Below are positions 11,457 through 20,317 of a stretch of DNA of 64,000 bases, one piece after another. The position numbers and the translations under genes were made by a program. The stretch's first letter is position 1. Each line of letters opens with the position of its first letter. Below the pieces are notes generated by a model that was not told the origin of the DNA, did not search any database, and saw only the letters and a program-made list of their open reading frames with translations. The DNA is from Phycicoccus sp. Soil802 (GTDB taxonomy: Bacteria > Actinomycetota > Actinomycetes > Actinomycetales > Dermatophilaceae), in NCBI RefSeq assembly GCF_001429605.1, contig NZ_LMSS01000006.1, positions 331,256 to 395,255 on the forward strand. Reading direction: 5' to 3'.

Positions 11457-14177
11457 TCAGTCCCGGCCGGTCAGCTCCCAGGCGTCCACGGACTCCTCGA
11501 CCTCGTCGAGCCCGTCGTAGGCCCGGGCCACCGGGTCGTTCGCGTAGCGCGGGTCGGGCTCCGCGGCATACCCGGTGGGGACCTCGTCGGTGCGGTCGAC
11601 GGACTCGTGGGTGGTGGACGGCGTCCCGGAGAGCGCGTCCACGTCGAACACCGGCTCGGGGTCGGCGATCTCGTCGCCGCGCATCAGCGCCAGCGTCATC
11701 GGCAGGTCGTCGAGCTTGACCAGCACGTCACGCGCCTTGGAGCCCTCGGAGGGACCCACCACGCCACGCGACTCGAGCAGGTCCATGAGCCGCCCGGCCT
11801 TCGCGAAGCCGACGCGCAGCTTGCGCTGGAGCATCGACGTCGAGCCGAACTGCGTGGTCACGACGAGCTCGGTGGCCTGCAGCAGCAGCTCGAGGTCGTC
11901 ACCGATGTCGTCGTCCACCTGCTTCTTGGCGGCGACCACGGTGACGTCGTCGCGGTAGTCGGGCTTGAGCTGGCCGGTGACGTGCTTGACCACCTGCTGG
12001 ATCTCGGACTCGGTGACCCAGGCGCCCTGCACGCGCATCGTCTTGGAGGCACCCATCGGCAGGAACAGCGCGTCACCCTGGCCGATCAGCTTCTCCGCCC
12101 CCGGCTGGTCGAGCACGACCCGGCTGTCGGCGAGCGAGGACGTCGCGAACGCCATCCGCGACGGCACGTTGGCCTTGATCAGGCCGGTGACGACGTCGAC
12201 GGACGGGCGCTGCGTCGCGAGCACGAGGTGGATGCCGGCGGCGCGGGCGAGCTGGGTGATGCGGACGATCGACTCCTCGACGTCCCGCGGCGCGACCATC
12301 ATCAGGTCGGCGAGCTCGTCGACGATGACCAGCAGGTAGGGGTACGGGTGGATCGTCCGCTCCGACCCGGGCAGCGGCTTGACCTTGCCGGCCTTGACCG
12401 CCTTGTTGAAGTCGTCGATGTGCTTGAACCCGAACTGGGCGAGGTCGTCGTACCGGGTGTCCATCTCGCGGACCACCCACGCCAGCGCCTCGGCGGCCTT
12501 CTTGGGGTTCGTGATGATCGGGGTGATGAGGTGCGGGATGCCCTCGTAGGCGGTGAGCTCCACCCGCTTGGGGTCGACCAGGACCATCCGCACCTCGTCG
12601 GGCGTCGCCCGCATGAGGATCGAGGTGATCATCGAGTTCACGAAGCTCGACTTGCCCGCGCCGGTGGCGCCCGCGACGAGCAGGTGGGGCATCTTGGCGA
12701 GGTTGGCGATGACGTAGCCGCCCTCGACGTCCTTGCCGACCCCCATGACCATCGGGTGCTCGTTGCCCCGCGCCGCCTGGCTGCGCAGGACGTCGCCGAG
12801 GCTGACCTTCTCGCGGTCGGCGTTGGGGATCTCGATGCCGATCGCCGACTTGCCGGGGATCGGGGAGAGGATGCGCACGTCCGCCGACGCGACGGCATAC
12901 GCGATGTTCTTGGACAGTGCGGTGACCCGCTCCACCTTCGTGCCGCGGCCGAGCTCGACCTCGTAGCGGGTGACCGTCGGACCGCGGCTGAAGCCGGTGA
13001 CCTGGGCGTCGATGTCGAACTGCTCGAGCACCTGGCTGAGCGACTCGACGACGCGGTCGTTGGCGGCGCTGCGGGTCTTGTGGGGCGAGCCGGGCTCGAG
13101 GATCGCGTTGTCGGGCAACGTGTAGGTGATGTCGCCGGCGAGCGCCAGCTGTTCCACGCGCTGCGGCAGCGGCGTCGTGGGCGGGGCCTCGAGGGCGGCC
13201 TTGACCTCGATCACGGGGCTCTTCGCCGGAGTCGACTCCGGGGCGAGGACGCCGGGACTGGTCGGACGCTTCTCGCCGGGACGGAACCGACGGCCGTCGG
13301 GGGCCACCAGGGCAGCCTGCTCGAACGCCTCGTCGCCCTCGAGCGGGCCCTCCGGGTCGATCACCCGGCGGCGACGCTTGGGCTTCTCCTCGGCGACCTC
13401 CTCGGGCGCGGAGGCTCCGTCGTCGAGGTGGCCACGGTGCAGGAGGTGGTCGCGCAGCTCGGTGAGGCGCGTCGGGATCATGTGCACCGGGGTCGCGGTC
13501 ATGACCAGCAGTCCGAAGAAGCCCAGCATCAGCAGGATCGGCACGGTGCCGTAGACCGACACCGCCGCCTCCAGCGGGCTGGAGGCCAGGAAGCCGATGA
13601 TGCCGCCACCGTCACGCATGCCGTCGGCGCCCTGGGGCGGGGTCGGGATGTCCGCGGCGACGTGGGCCAGGCCGGCGGCCGCGAACGCGAGCGCACCCAG
13701 GCCCACCCCGATGCGGGAGTTGGCCGAGTCCTCCTGCGGCGCGCGCAGGAAGCGGATGCCCAGGAAGAGCAGGGCGAGCGGCACGGCATACGCGACGCGC
13801 CCGAAGGTGCCCGCGACGACGGCGTGCACGATGTCACCGAGCGCGCCCTCGAAGGCCCACCACTCACGGGCGGCCACGAGGATCGACAGCCCGATGAGGA
13901 AGAACCCGAGCCCGTCACGGCGGTGCTCGGGCTCGAGCTCACGGGCGCTGGTGCCGACCCGGCGCACGGCGCCACCGGCCACGTGCGCCATACCCATCCA
14001 GGTGCCCCGGACGGCGCGCAGGGGCAGCGGCAGCCCGCCCCCCTTGGTCTTGCCACGGGCGGAGGTCTTGCGGGGTGCACTGGTCTTGCGGTTGGCGGGG
14101 CGGGTTGCGCTGCCCCGGCTCCCGGTCGAGCGCGACCCTGCTGCTGATCGTGCGGAGGTGGACGGACGTGTCGCCAT
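11457..14177 (-). CDS. ftsK: DNA translocase FtsK/SpoIIIE
   Basis: 906-aa septal DNA pump that clears chromosome ends and activates XerCD at dif. A basic Ser/Arg/Lys-rich N-terminal tail (1-60) precedes four membrane helices (about 90-245) and a short variable linker. The motor carries Walker A GATGAGKSS near residue 500 and Walker B LLVIVDELADLM near 616. The C-terminal gamma winged helix (SMLQRKLRVGFAKAGRLMD) reads KOPS. The linker is short compared with E. coli FtsK and typical of actinobacteria. ATG start; TAGCCT sits 7 nt upstream, consistent with a leaderless mRNA. Confidence 0.97.
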   Translation of the reverse strand: MATRPSTSARSAAGSRSTGSRGSATRPANRKTSAPRKTSARGKTKGGGLPLPLRAVRGTWMGMAHVAGGAVRRVGTSARELEPEHRRDGLGFFLIGLSILVAAREWWAFEGALGDIVHAVVAGTFGRVAYAVPLALLFLGIRFLRAPQEDSANSRIGVGLGALAFAAAGLAHVAADIPTPPQGADGMRDGGGIIGFLASSPLEAAVSVYGTVPILLMLGFFGLLVMTATPVHMIPTRLTELRDHLLHRGHLDDGASAPEEVAEEKPKRRRRVIDPEGPLEGDEAFEQAALVAPDGRRFRPGEKRPTSPGVLAPESTPAKSPVIEVKAALEAPPTTPLPQRVEQLALAGDITYTLPDNAILEPGSPHKTRSAANDRVVESLSQVLEQFDIDAQVTGFSRGPTVTRYEVELGRGTKVERVTALSKNIAYAVASADVRILSPIPGKSAIGIEIPNADREKVSLGDVLRSQAARGNEHPMVMGVGKDVEGGYVIANLAKMPHLLVAGATGAGKSSFVNSMITSILMRATPDEVRMVLVDPKRVELTAYEGIPHLITPIITNPKKAAEALAWVVREMDTRYDDLAQFGFKHIDDFNKAVKAGKVKPLPGSERTIHPYPYLLVIVDELADLMMVAPRDVEESIVRITQLARAAGIHLVLATQRPSVDVVTGLIKANVPSRMAFATSSLADSRVVLDQPGAEKLIGQGDALFLPMGASKTMRVQGAWVTESEIQQVVKHVTGQLKPDYRDDVTVVAAKKQVDDDIGDDLELLLQATELVVTTQFGSTSMLQRKLRVGFAKAGRLMDLLESRGVVGPSEGSKARDVLVKLDDLPMTLALMRGDEIADPEPVFDVDALSGTPSTTHESVDRTDEVPTGYAAEPDPRYANDPVARAYDGLDEVEESVDAWELTGRD

Positions 14178-14184
14178 GCTCCGC

Positions 14185-14190
14185 AGGCTA
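14185..14190 (-). promoter_or_regulatory. -10 box of ftsK, leaderless promoter
   Basis: TAGCCT on the minus strand, 7 nt from the ftsK ATG. Confidence 0.55.
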
Positions 14191-14361
14191 CGCGAAGGTC
14201 ACACCGGAAACACGCGTCACACGCGTATCACGGCGGGGCAATCTGCCCCGGCCGCCCCTCATCCGAACGGTCGACATCTGGTCGCGATTGGGTCGCACGG
14301 GCCGGTTTCCCCTTACCAAGAGGCGACCGCAGGTGACACGCTCAGCAGTGCGTCTGGCGGG

Positions 14362-14399
14362 GCCTGCGCCGACGACCAGCAATGGTCGTCGGCGCAGGC
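14362..14399. other. Orphan perfect hairpin with GCAA loop between divergent genes
   Basis: Seventeen complementary bases (14362-14378 with 14383-14399) close a GCAA tetraloop of the GNRA type. Both flanking genes point away from it, so it is not the terminator of an annotated gene. It could end an unannotated small RNA from either strand or be a protein-binding site. The rest of 14191-14544 shows no coding sequence that I can support. Confidence 0.6.
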
Positions 14400-14544
14400 G
14401 CGCATCGAGGGGGAACCGGTCGCGGGGACCGGCCAGGCCGACCCCCCGCCAGGCCACGGCGCCGACCGCTCGAGTCCGCGCGGTCCATGTCTCAGATGAC
14501 GGGAACCTGCGCCCACAGGGTGGCTCGACCCCGTGTCGACGCCC

Positions 14545-14550
14545 TACCCT
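14545..14550 (+). promoter_or_regulatory. -10 box for the SAM-IV riboswitch transcript
   Basis: TACCCT 8 nt before the first paired base of the riboswitch (14559), so transcription would start at about 14557. Confidence 0.5.
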
Positions 14551-14558
14551 CGACACCA

Positions 14559-14673
14559 GGTCATGAGTGTCAGCGCGAAGCCCCGGCTTGCTGACCAGCA
14601 ACCCTCCTCCGCGGTGGGGTGCTCCGGGTGACGACCGGGCCGTCTGCACCCGCAGCCGGCAAGCGCGGACCCG
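14559..14673 (+). promoter_or_regulatory. SAM-IV riboswitch
   Basis: The leader matches the actinobacterial SAM-IV riboswitch closely. It opens with GGTCATGAG, followed by AAGCCCCGGCTTGCTG, CCAGCAACCCTCC, CGCGGTGGGGTGCTCCGGG, a closing GACC near 14636, and the distal pseudoknot piece GGCAAGCGCGG (14658-14668). All of these blocks are known from the M. tuberculosis SAM-IV RNA. Downstream, GGACCCG/CGGGTCC (about 14667-14689) and GGTCC/GGACC (about 14686-14700) can form competing hairpins next to the AGGAG ribosome site at 14701-14705. This suggests control of translation. It controls the class V aminotransferase at 14714. Confidence 0.88.
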
Positions 14674-14713
14674 TGAGCACTCTCGGGTCCCACCCGGACC
14701 AGGAGCACCCCTC

Positions 14714-16117
14714 ATGTCGATCGCGAGCACCCCGCCCCCCGCCTTCCGCCGGAGCGCGCCCCTCGCCCACGCCCGCACGCACCTGCGCCCCGTGCCGGAC
14801 GCGCGCACGTGGGGCGAGGTCGGGCCGCTGCCCGCCGTCGTCTCCGAGGCGCTGCCGGTGCCGACCCTCGACGGCACGGTCGACTACGCCAACTTCGACC
14901 ACGCCGCCTCGACCCCGGCCCTGGTCAGCGTCAAGGCAGCCGTCGACAGCGCGCTGCGCACCTACTCCTCGGTGCACCGCGGCAACGGCTGGGCCTCCCG
15001 CGTGACCTCCTCCTGGTACGAGCAGGCCCGCGCCGAGGTGCGCGCCTTCGTCGGGGCGCGCGAGGGCGACGAGGTCGTCTTCACCCGCAACAGCACCGAC
15101 TCGTTCAACCTGCTGGCCCGCTGCCTGCCCCGCGACACCCACGTCTTCGTCTTCGAGACCGAGCACCACGCGGCCCTCCTGCCGTGGGCGCCCAAGCGGA
15201 CCCACCGCCTCCCGGTGCCCGGCAGCGTCGGCGACGCCGCCGTCCTGCTGCGGACCGCACTGCGTGAGCACCCCGGCCGGCACAAGCTGGTCGTCCTCGC
15301 CGGTGCCTCCAACGTCACCGGCGAGATCTGGCCGATCCGCGAGCTCGCGGCGATCGCGCGCCGCGGTGGTGCCCGGGTCGTCCTCGACGCGGCGCAGTAC
15401 GCCCCGCACCGCCCGGTCGACCTCGACGACCTCGGCGTGGACTACCTGGTGCTGTCGGGGCACAAGCTCTACGCGCCCTTCGGCGCCGGGGTGCTGGCCG
15501 GCCGGGCCGACTGGCTCGACGCGGCCGCCCCCTACCTGGCCGGCGGTGGGGCCACCAAGGCGGTGACCACCCGTGGGGTCGTGTGGCAGGACGGTGCGGC
15601 CCGCCACGAGGCCGGCAGCCCCAATGTCATCGGCGCGGTCGCCCTCGCCGCGGCTTGTCACAGCCTGCGGTCGCACGCCGAGGCGATCGAGGCCCACGAG
15701 GCCGCCCTCGGGAAGCGACTGCTCGACGGCCTGGCCGCCATCGACGGCGTCGAGACCTACTCGCTGTTCGCCGCCGACCACGAGCGGGTGGCCGTCGCGA
15801 CCTTCACCGTCGACGGCGTCGAGTCGTCGCTGGTCTCCGCCGCCCTGTCCGCCGAGCACGGGATCGGCGTCCGGGACGGCAAGTTCTGCGCGCACCTGTG
15901 CGTCGACGCCCTGCTCGACGACCCGTATGCCGCGGCGTCCACGACCGCCGTCCGCGCCAGTGTCGGCCTGGCCACCACGGCCGAGCACGTCGACCGGCTG
16001 CTCGCCGCCGTGGCCGAGCTCGCCGAGCACGGCCCGCGGGCCGAGTACGTCGAGGGACCGCAGGGCTGGGCGCCGGTCAACGACCCGCGCGCCCTGGACG
16101 TCGCCCGCCCCTGGTAG
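14714..16117 (+). CDS. Class V aminotransferase, cysteine-desulfurase-like, SAM-IV controlled
   Basis: 467-aa PLP enzyme of the NifS/SufS fold. Visible sites are FTRNSTDSFNLLA (cofactor phosphate region), ETEHHAALLPW, VLDAAQYAPH (Asp and Gln that contact PLP) and LSGHKLYAPFGAG with the Schiff-base Lys. Between them, VLAGASNVTGEIWPI is typical of cysteine desulfurases and isopenicillin epimerase-like proteins. ATG at 14714 with AGGAG at 14701; frame upstream is riboswitch, not protein. Control by SAM points to sulfur or methionine metabolism, for instance sulfur mobilisation from cysteine, but the exact substrate is not determined. No suf partner genes are adjacent. Confidence 0.85.
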   Translation: MSIASTPPPAFRRSAPLAHARTHLRPVPDARTWGEVGPLPAVVSEALPVPTLDGTVDYANFDHAASTPALVSVKAAVDSALRTYSSVHRGNGWASRVTSSWYEQARAEVRAFVGAREGDEVVFTRNSTDSFNLLARCLPRDTHVFVFETEHHAALLPWAPKRTHRLPVPGSVGDAAVLLRTALREHPGRHKLVVLAGASNVTGEIWPIRELAAIARRGGARVVLDAAQYAPHRPVDLDDLGVDYLVLSGHKLYAPFGAGVLAGRADWLDAAAPYLAGGGATKAVTTRGVVWQDGAARHEAGSPNVIGAVALAAACHSLRSHAEAIEAHEAALGKRLLDGLAAIDGVETYSLFAADHERVAVATFTVDGVESSLVSAALSAEHGIGVRDGKFCAHLCVDALLDDPYAAASTTAVRASVGLATTAEHVDRLLAAVAELAEHGPRAEYVEGPQGWAPVNDPRALDVARPW

Positions 16118-16145
16118 CCGCCCCCGCGGCATACCGAACCTCATC

Positions 16146-16228
16146 TTTATCGGGTGACCCGATAAACGTCGGCTTCACCCCGGAACCGTTCCGGGGTGAA
16201 GCCGGCGTTTGTCCCTAGACCCGATAAA
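16146..16228. repeat. Palindromic TTTATCGGGT element, copy A
   Basis: TTTATCGGGT-g-ACCCGATAAA (16146-16166) is followed by a 15-bp perfect stem (16171-16185 with 16189-16203, extendable to 19 bp) and a further ACCCGATAAA at 16219-16228. It lies between convergent genes, 14 nt after the rnj stop, and probably terminates transcription in both directions. Related copies occur at 43407 and 56370; 19 bases (16211-16229, read in reverse) are identical to copy C at 56381-56399. Confidence 0.75.
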
Positions 16229-16241
16229 GGTGATTCCAGGG

Positions 16242-17927
16242 CTAGGCCTGGATGACGACCGGGATGATCATCGGGCGGCGGCGGATCTTGCCGCCGACCC
16301 AGCCGCCGATGGCCCGGCGCATGACCTGCTCGAGCTGGTGGGAGTCGGTGACGCCGTTGCCGGTCGCCTCCGCCAGCGCCTGCTCGATCTTGGGACGCAC
16401 CTGGCTGAAGATCTCGTCGTCCTCGGCGAAACCGCGCGCCTGGATCTCCGGGCCCGCCGCGATCTTGCCGGTCGCGGCGTCGATCACGACGATGACGGAG
16501 ATGAAGCCCTCGTCGCGCAGGATGCGACGGTCCTTGAGCAGCGCCTCGTCGAACTCGCCCACCGACGACCCGTCGACGTAGACGTAGCCGCACGGCACGG
16601 CCCCGACGATGCGGGCGACTCCGTCGACCAGGTCGACGACCACACCGTCCTCGGCCAGCACGACCTGCTCACGCGGCACGCCGGTCTGGACGGCGAGCTC
16701 GGCGTTGGCGACCAGGTGGCGCCACTCACCGTGCACCGGCATCACGTTGCGGGGCTTGACGATGTTGTAGCAGTAGAGCAGCTCGCCGGCGCTGGCGTGT
16801 CCCGAGACGTGCACCTTGGCGTTGCCCTTGTGCACGACGTTGACGCCGAGTCGCATGAGCCCGTTGATGATGCGGTAGACGGCGTTCTCGTTGCCCGGGA
16901 TCAGGGACGAGGCCATCAGCACCGTGTCGCCCTCGCCGACGTCGATGCGGTGGTCGCGGTTGGCCATCCGGGACAAGGCGGCCATCGGCTCACCCTGGGA
17001 CCCGGTGCAGATCAGGACGACCTGGTCGTCGGGGAAGTTGTCGAGCTTCTTGACGTCGACGAGCACGCCGTCAGGCACGTGGAGGTAGCCCAGCTCGGCC
17101 GCGATGCCCATGTTGCGCACCATCGAACGACCCACCATGGCGACCTTGCGGCCGGCCTGCTCGGCCGCGTTGAGCACCTGCTGGACCCGGTGCACGTGCG
17201 AGGAGAAGCACGCCACGATGATCCGGCGCTCGGCGTCGCGGAAGACCTTGTCGATGGCCGGCGCGATGTCCTTCTCCGGCGTCGTGAACCCCGGGACCTC
17301 GGCGTTGGTCGAGTCCGTCATGAACAGGTCGACGCCCTCCTCCCCCAACCGGGCGAAGGCGCGCAGGTCGGTGAGGCGGTTGTCCAGCGGCAGCTGGTCC
17401 ATCTTGAAGTCACCGGTGTGCAGGATCGTGCCGCCGGGCGTCCGCACGAACACCGCGAGCGCGTCGGGGATCGAGTGGTTGACCGCCACGAACTCGCAGT
17501 CGAAGACGCCGAGCTTCTCGCGCATCCCCTCCTTCACCCCGAGGGTGTAGGGGGTGATCCGGTGCTCCTTGAGCTTGGCCTCGATGAGCGCCAGCGTCAG
17601 CATCGAGCCCACGACCGGGATGTCGCGCTTCAGCTTGAGCAGGTAGGGCACGGCACCGATGTGGTCCTCGTGGCCGTGCGTCAGCACGATCGCCTGGATG
17701 TCGTCCAGCCGGTCCTCGAGGTACTCGAAGTCGGGCAGGATCAGGTCGACGCCCGGGTGGTGGTCCTCGGGGAAGAGCACCCCGCAGTCGATGACCAGCA
17801 GCTGTCCGTCGTGCTCGATGACCGCCATGTTGCGACCGACCTCGCCGAGCCCACCGAGCGCGATGATGCGCACGCCGTTCTTGGGCAGCGGCCGGGGCAG
17901 GTTGAGCTCGGGGTGGGGATGACTCAC
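16242..17927 (-). CDS. rnj: Ribonuclease J
   Basis: 561-aa metallo-beta-lactamase/beta-CASP ribonuclease that degrades and matures mRNA and rRNA in the cytoplasm. The zinc motif HxHxDH is seen as LTHGHEDHIG near residue 85, with NHSIPDA and HTGDFK further on. The beta-CASP and C-terminal domains (about 215-561) include the HVSGHAS motif. The GTG at 17927 overlaps the dapA stop as GTGA; a 124-codon extension upstream in frame is dapA shadow. The length suits the family (about 555 aa). The dapA-rnj pair matches Rv2753c-Rv2752c. Confidence 0.95.
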   Translation of the reverse strand: MSHPHPELNLPRPLPKNGVRIIALGGLGEVGRNMAVIEHDGQLLVIDCGVLFPEDHHPGVDLILPDFEYLEDRLDDIQAIVLTHGHEDHIGAVPYLLKLKRDIPVVGSMLTLALIEAKLKEHRITPYTLGVKEGMREKLGVFDCEFVAVNHSIPDALAVFVRTPGGTILHTGDFKMDQLPLDNRLTDLRAFARLGEEGVDLFMTDSTNAEVPGFTTPEKDIAPAIDKVFRDAERRIIVACFSSHVHRVQQVLNAAEQAGRKVAMVGRSMVRNMGIAAELGYLHVPDGVLVDVKKLDNFPDDQVVLICTGSQGEPMAALSRMANRDHRIDVGEGDTVLMASSLIPGNENAVYRIINGLMRLGVNVVHKGNAKVHVSGHASAGELLYCYNIVKPRNVMPVHGEWRHLVANAELAVQTGVPREQVVLAEDGVVVDLVDGVARIVGAVPCGYVYVDGSSVGEFDEALLKDRRILRDEGFISVIVVIDAATGKIAAGPEIQARGFAEDDEIFSQVRPKIEQALAEATGNGVTDSHQLEQVMRRAIGGWVGGKIRRRPMIIPVVIQA

Positions 17928-18814
17928 AGCAGGCCAGACTCCTTGAGACCGGCGCGCAGGATGTCCAGGTGCTCCGGTGGTGACTCGACGAGCGGCAACC
18001 GCACCGTCGCGTGGTCGATGACGCCGAGCTCGACGAGCGCGGCCTTCGCCATGATCGCACCCTGGGAGGTGCTCATGATGGCGTCGACGGCGGGGACCAG
18101 CCGTCGGTGGATGTCGCGGGCGGTCGCGAGGTCGCCGCGGTCGACGGCGGCGACCATCGCGGCATACTCGTTGCCGGCCACGTGGCCGACGACGCTGACC
18201 GTGCCCACGGCACCCAGCGCGAGCCAGGGCAGGGTGGTCGCGTCGTCGCCGGAGAAGTAGAGCAGGTCGGTCTCGGCCAGCACGTGCGTCGAGGCCCACG
18301 GGTCACCCTTGGCGTCCTTGACGGCCACGATGCGGTCGTGGGCGGCGAGCTCGATGAGCGTCGCGGTGTCGAACGGGATGCCGGTGCGCCCCGGGATGTC
18401 GTAGAGCATGACCGGCAGGTCGGTGCTGTCGGCGACCGCATGGCAGTGCGCGACCAGCCCGGGCTGGGTCGGCTTGTTGTAGTAGGGCGACACGAGCAGC
18501 AGCCCGGTCGCGCCGGCGTCGACCGCACGGGCCGCCATCTCGACGCTGTGCGCGGTCGCGTTGGAGCCGACCCCGGCCACCACCGCAGCGGCTCCCCCGA
18601 CGGCCTCGGCGACGACCCGGACCATCTCGATCGACTCGTCGTCGCTGAGCGTGGCGGCCTCACCGGTCGTGCCGTTGACGACGAGGCCGTCGTGGCCGTG
18701 GTCGAGCAGGTGGGCGACCAGTCGGCGGGTGCCCTCGAGGTCGAGGCTCCCGTCAGCCTTCATCGGGCTGACCATGGCGGTCAGGACGCGGCCGAACGGG
18801 GACGAGGTGCTCAT
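17924..18814 (-). CDS. dapA: 4-hydroxy-tetrahydrodipicolinate synthase
   Basis: 296-aa class I aldolase-type TIM barrel that condenses pyruvate with aspartate semialdehyde, the first committed step to diaminopimelate and lysine. [12 protein letters not shown] (about 46-57), the Tyr of YYNKPTQ and YDIPGRTG, and the Schiff-base Lys in VAVKDAKGD (about 166) are all present. Translationally coupled to rnj. TAGCCT stands 6 nt before the ATG, so the mRNA is probably leaderless. dapB is encoded 4 kb downstream on the same strand. Confidence 0.97.
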   Translation of the reverse strand: MSTSSPFGRVLTAMVSPMKADGSLDLEGTRRLVAHLLDHGHDGLVVNGTTGEAATLSDDESIEMVRVVAEAVGGAAAVVAGVGSNATAHSVEMAARAVDAGATGLLLVSPYYNKPTQPGLVAHCHAVADSTDLPVMLYDIPGRTGIPFDTATLIELAAHDRIVAVKDAKGDPWASTHVLAETDLLYFSGDDATTLPWLALGAVGTVSVVGHVAGNEYAAMVAAVDRGDLATARDIHRRLVPAVDAIMSTSQGAIMAKAALVELGVIDHATVRLPLVESPPEHLDILRAGLKESGLL

Positions 18815-18820
18815 GCCTGC

Positions 18821-18826
18821 AGGCTA
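18821..18826 (-). promoter_or_regulatory. -10 box of dapA-rnj, leaderless promoter
   Basis: TAGCCT on the minus strand, 6 nt from the dapA ATG. Confidence 0.6.
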
Positions 18827-18941
18827 TCGCCCCGCCGAGCAGGCCCCGCGCAGCGGACACCGACCGGGACCCGATTTGGCGGGAAGGCGACGTCGCGTGG
18901 CGCCAACGCCGCGTCGGCACGGCGATGTCGCCGGCCGGCGT

Positions 18942-18947
18942 TACGCT
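18942..18947 (+). promoter_or_regulatory. -10 box of thyA, leaderless promoter
   Basis: TACGCT followed by 6 nt and the GTG at 18954. Confidence 0.6.
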
Positions 18948-18953
18948 GCCTCC

Positions 18954-19745
18954 GTGCAGCAGTACCTCGATCTCCTCGACCACGTCATGACGACCGGCAC
19001 GGACAAGTCCGACCGCACCGGCACCGGCACCCGTTCGGTGTTCGGCTACCAGATGCGCTTCGACCTGTCCGAGGGCTTCCCGGTGCTCACGACCAAGAAG
19101 CTCCACCTCAAGTCGATCATCGGTGAGCTGCTCTGGTTCCTCCGGGGCGACTCCAACGTCAAGTGGCTGCAGGACCGTGGCATCACCATCTGGGACGAGT
19201 GGGCCGACGAGAACGGCGACCTCGGGCCGGTCTACGGCTACCAGTGGCGGTCCTGGCCGACCCCCGACGGCCGGCACATCGACCAGATCGCCAAGGTCAT
19301 CGAGTCGATCCGCACCAACCCGGACAGCCGGCGGCACATCGTGTCCGCCTGGAACGTCGCCGACGTCGACTCGATGGCGCTCCCCCCGTGCCACACGATG
19401 TTCCAGTTCTACGTCGCGAACGGGCGGCTGTCCTGCCAGCTCTACCAGCGCTCGGCCGACATCTTCCTCGGCGTCCCGTTCAACATCGCGTCCTACGCCC
19501 TGCTGACGATGATGGTGGCGCAGGTCTGCGACCTCGAGCCCGGCGACTTCGTGCACACCCTCGGCGACGCCCACCTCTACTCCAACCACGTCGAGCAGGC
19601 GACCCTCCAGCTCACCCGTGAGCCGCGACCGCTGCCCACCATGCGGATCACCCCGGGCAAGGACATCGACCAGTTCGACCTCGATGACTTCGAGCTGGTC
19701 GGCTACGACGCCCACCCGTCGATCAAGGCGCCGATCGCGGTCTGA
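18954..19745 (+). CDS. thyA: Thymidylate synthase ThyA
   Basis: 263-aa folate-dependent thymidylate synthase that converts dUMP to dTMP. Seen are the dUMP-binding Arg region [10 protein letters not shown], catalytic [11 protein letters not shown] with the nucleophilic Cys (about residue 145), and [19 protein letters not shown]. The GTG at 18954 gives MQQYLDLL and the normal family length; upstream in-frame codons read a promoter. Paired with folA 50 bp downstream, which regenerates tetrahydrofolate from the dihydrofolate it produces. This is the classical ThyA, not flavin-dependent ThyX. Confidence 0.97.
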   Translation: MQQYLDLLDHVMTTGTDKSDRTGTGTRSVFGYQMRFDLSEGFPVLTTKKLHLKSIIGELLWFLRGDSNVKWLQDRGITIWDEWADENGDLGPVYGYQWRSWPTPDGRHIDQIAKVIESIRTNPDSRRHIVSAWNVADVDSMALPPCHTMFQFYVANGRLSCQLYQRSADIFLGVPFNIASYALLTMMVAQVCDLEPGDFVHTLGDAHLYSNHVEQATLQLTREPRPLPTMRITPGKDIDQFDLDDFELVGYDAHPSIKAPIAV

Positions 19746-19782
19746 GCCCGCTGTCCCGGCCGGGTGCGGCGGCGGCTGTCGA

Positions 19783-19788
19783 TAGCCT
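19783..19788 (+). promoter_or_regulatory. -10 box of folA, leaderless promoter
   Basis: TAGCCT, then 7 nt, then ATG at 19796; suggests folA can be transcribed separately from thyA. Confidence 0.55.
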
Positions 19789-19795
19789 GTACGCC

Positions 19796-20263
19796 ATGAC
19801 CAACGTGACGCTCATTGCCGCGGTCGGCCGCAACGGCGTCATCGGGGCCGACAACGACATGCCGTGGCACCTGCCCGAGGACTTCGCGTTCTTCAAGCGC
19901 ACCACGATGGGCCACCCGATGGTGATGGGGCGCAAGACCTTCGACTCGATCGGTCGGGTGCTCCCCGGCCGGCGCACGATCGTGGTGACCCGGCAGGACG
20001 ACTGGGCCCACTCCGAGGTGGAGACCGCGCACTCCCTCAGCGAGGCCCTCTCGCTGGCCGGACCGGCCGACGAGGTGTTCATCTGTGGTGGCGGTCAGGT
20101 CTACGCCGAGGCGATGCCCTGGGCCCGTCGGCTCCTCATCACCGAGGTCGACCAGTCCCCCGAGGGCGACGTGCGCTTCCCCGAGATCGACCCGGAGGAA
20201 TGGCAGGAGGTCGCGCGCGAGCCCCGCGACGGCTTCAGCTGGGTCACCTACGAGCGCAGCTGA
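19796..20263 (+). CDS. folA: Dihydrofolate reductase
   Basis: 155-aa NADPH-dependent reductase. The N-terminal LIAAVGRNGVIG, the MPWHLPEDFAFFKRTT substrate and Met20-loop region, MGRKTFDSIGRVLPGR and the FICGGGQVYAEA nucleotide-binding strand are all present at the expected places. Length is normal. Follows thyA on the same strand as part of the thymidylate cycle. Confidence 0.97.
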   Translation: MTNVTLIAAVGRNGVIGADNDMPWHLPEDFAFFKRTTMGHPMVMGRKTFDSIGRVLPGRRTIVVTRQDDWAHSEVETAHSLSEALSLAGPADEVFICGGGQVYAEAMPWARRLLITEVDQSPEGDVRFPEIDPEEWQEVAREPRDGFSWVTYERS

Positions 20264-20317
20264 CCGCCCGGCGGGCGGCCCACGGGCGGCCATCCCCCGA
20301 ATGGCAGGATGCAGGCC

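Noticed and set aside
11295-14147. 950-codon open frame opposite ftsK
   Set aside because: Shadow of ftsK; no recognisable motif.
14559-14713. N-terminal extension of the class V aminotransferase from 14567
   Set aside because: The sequence is a SAM-IV riboswitch; the aminotransferase begins at 14714 behind AGGAG.
16209-18260. 683-codon frame opposite rnj and dapA
   Set aside because: Covers two conserved genes on the other strand and has no homology-like features.
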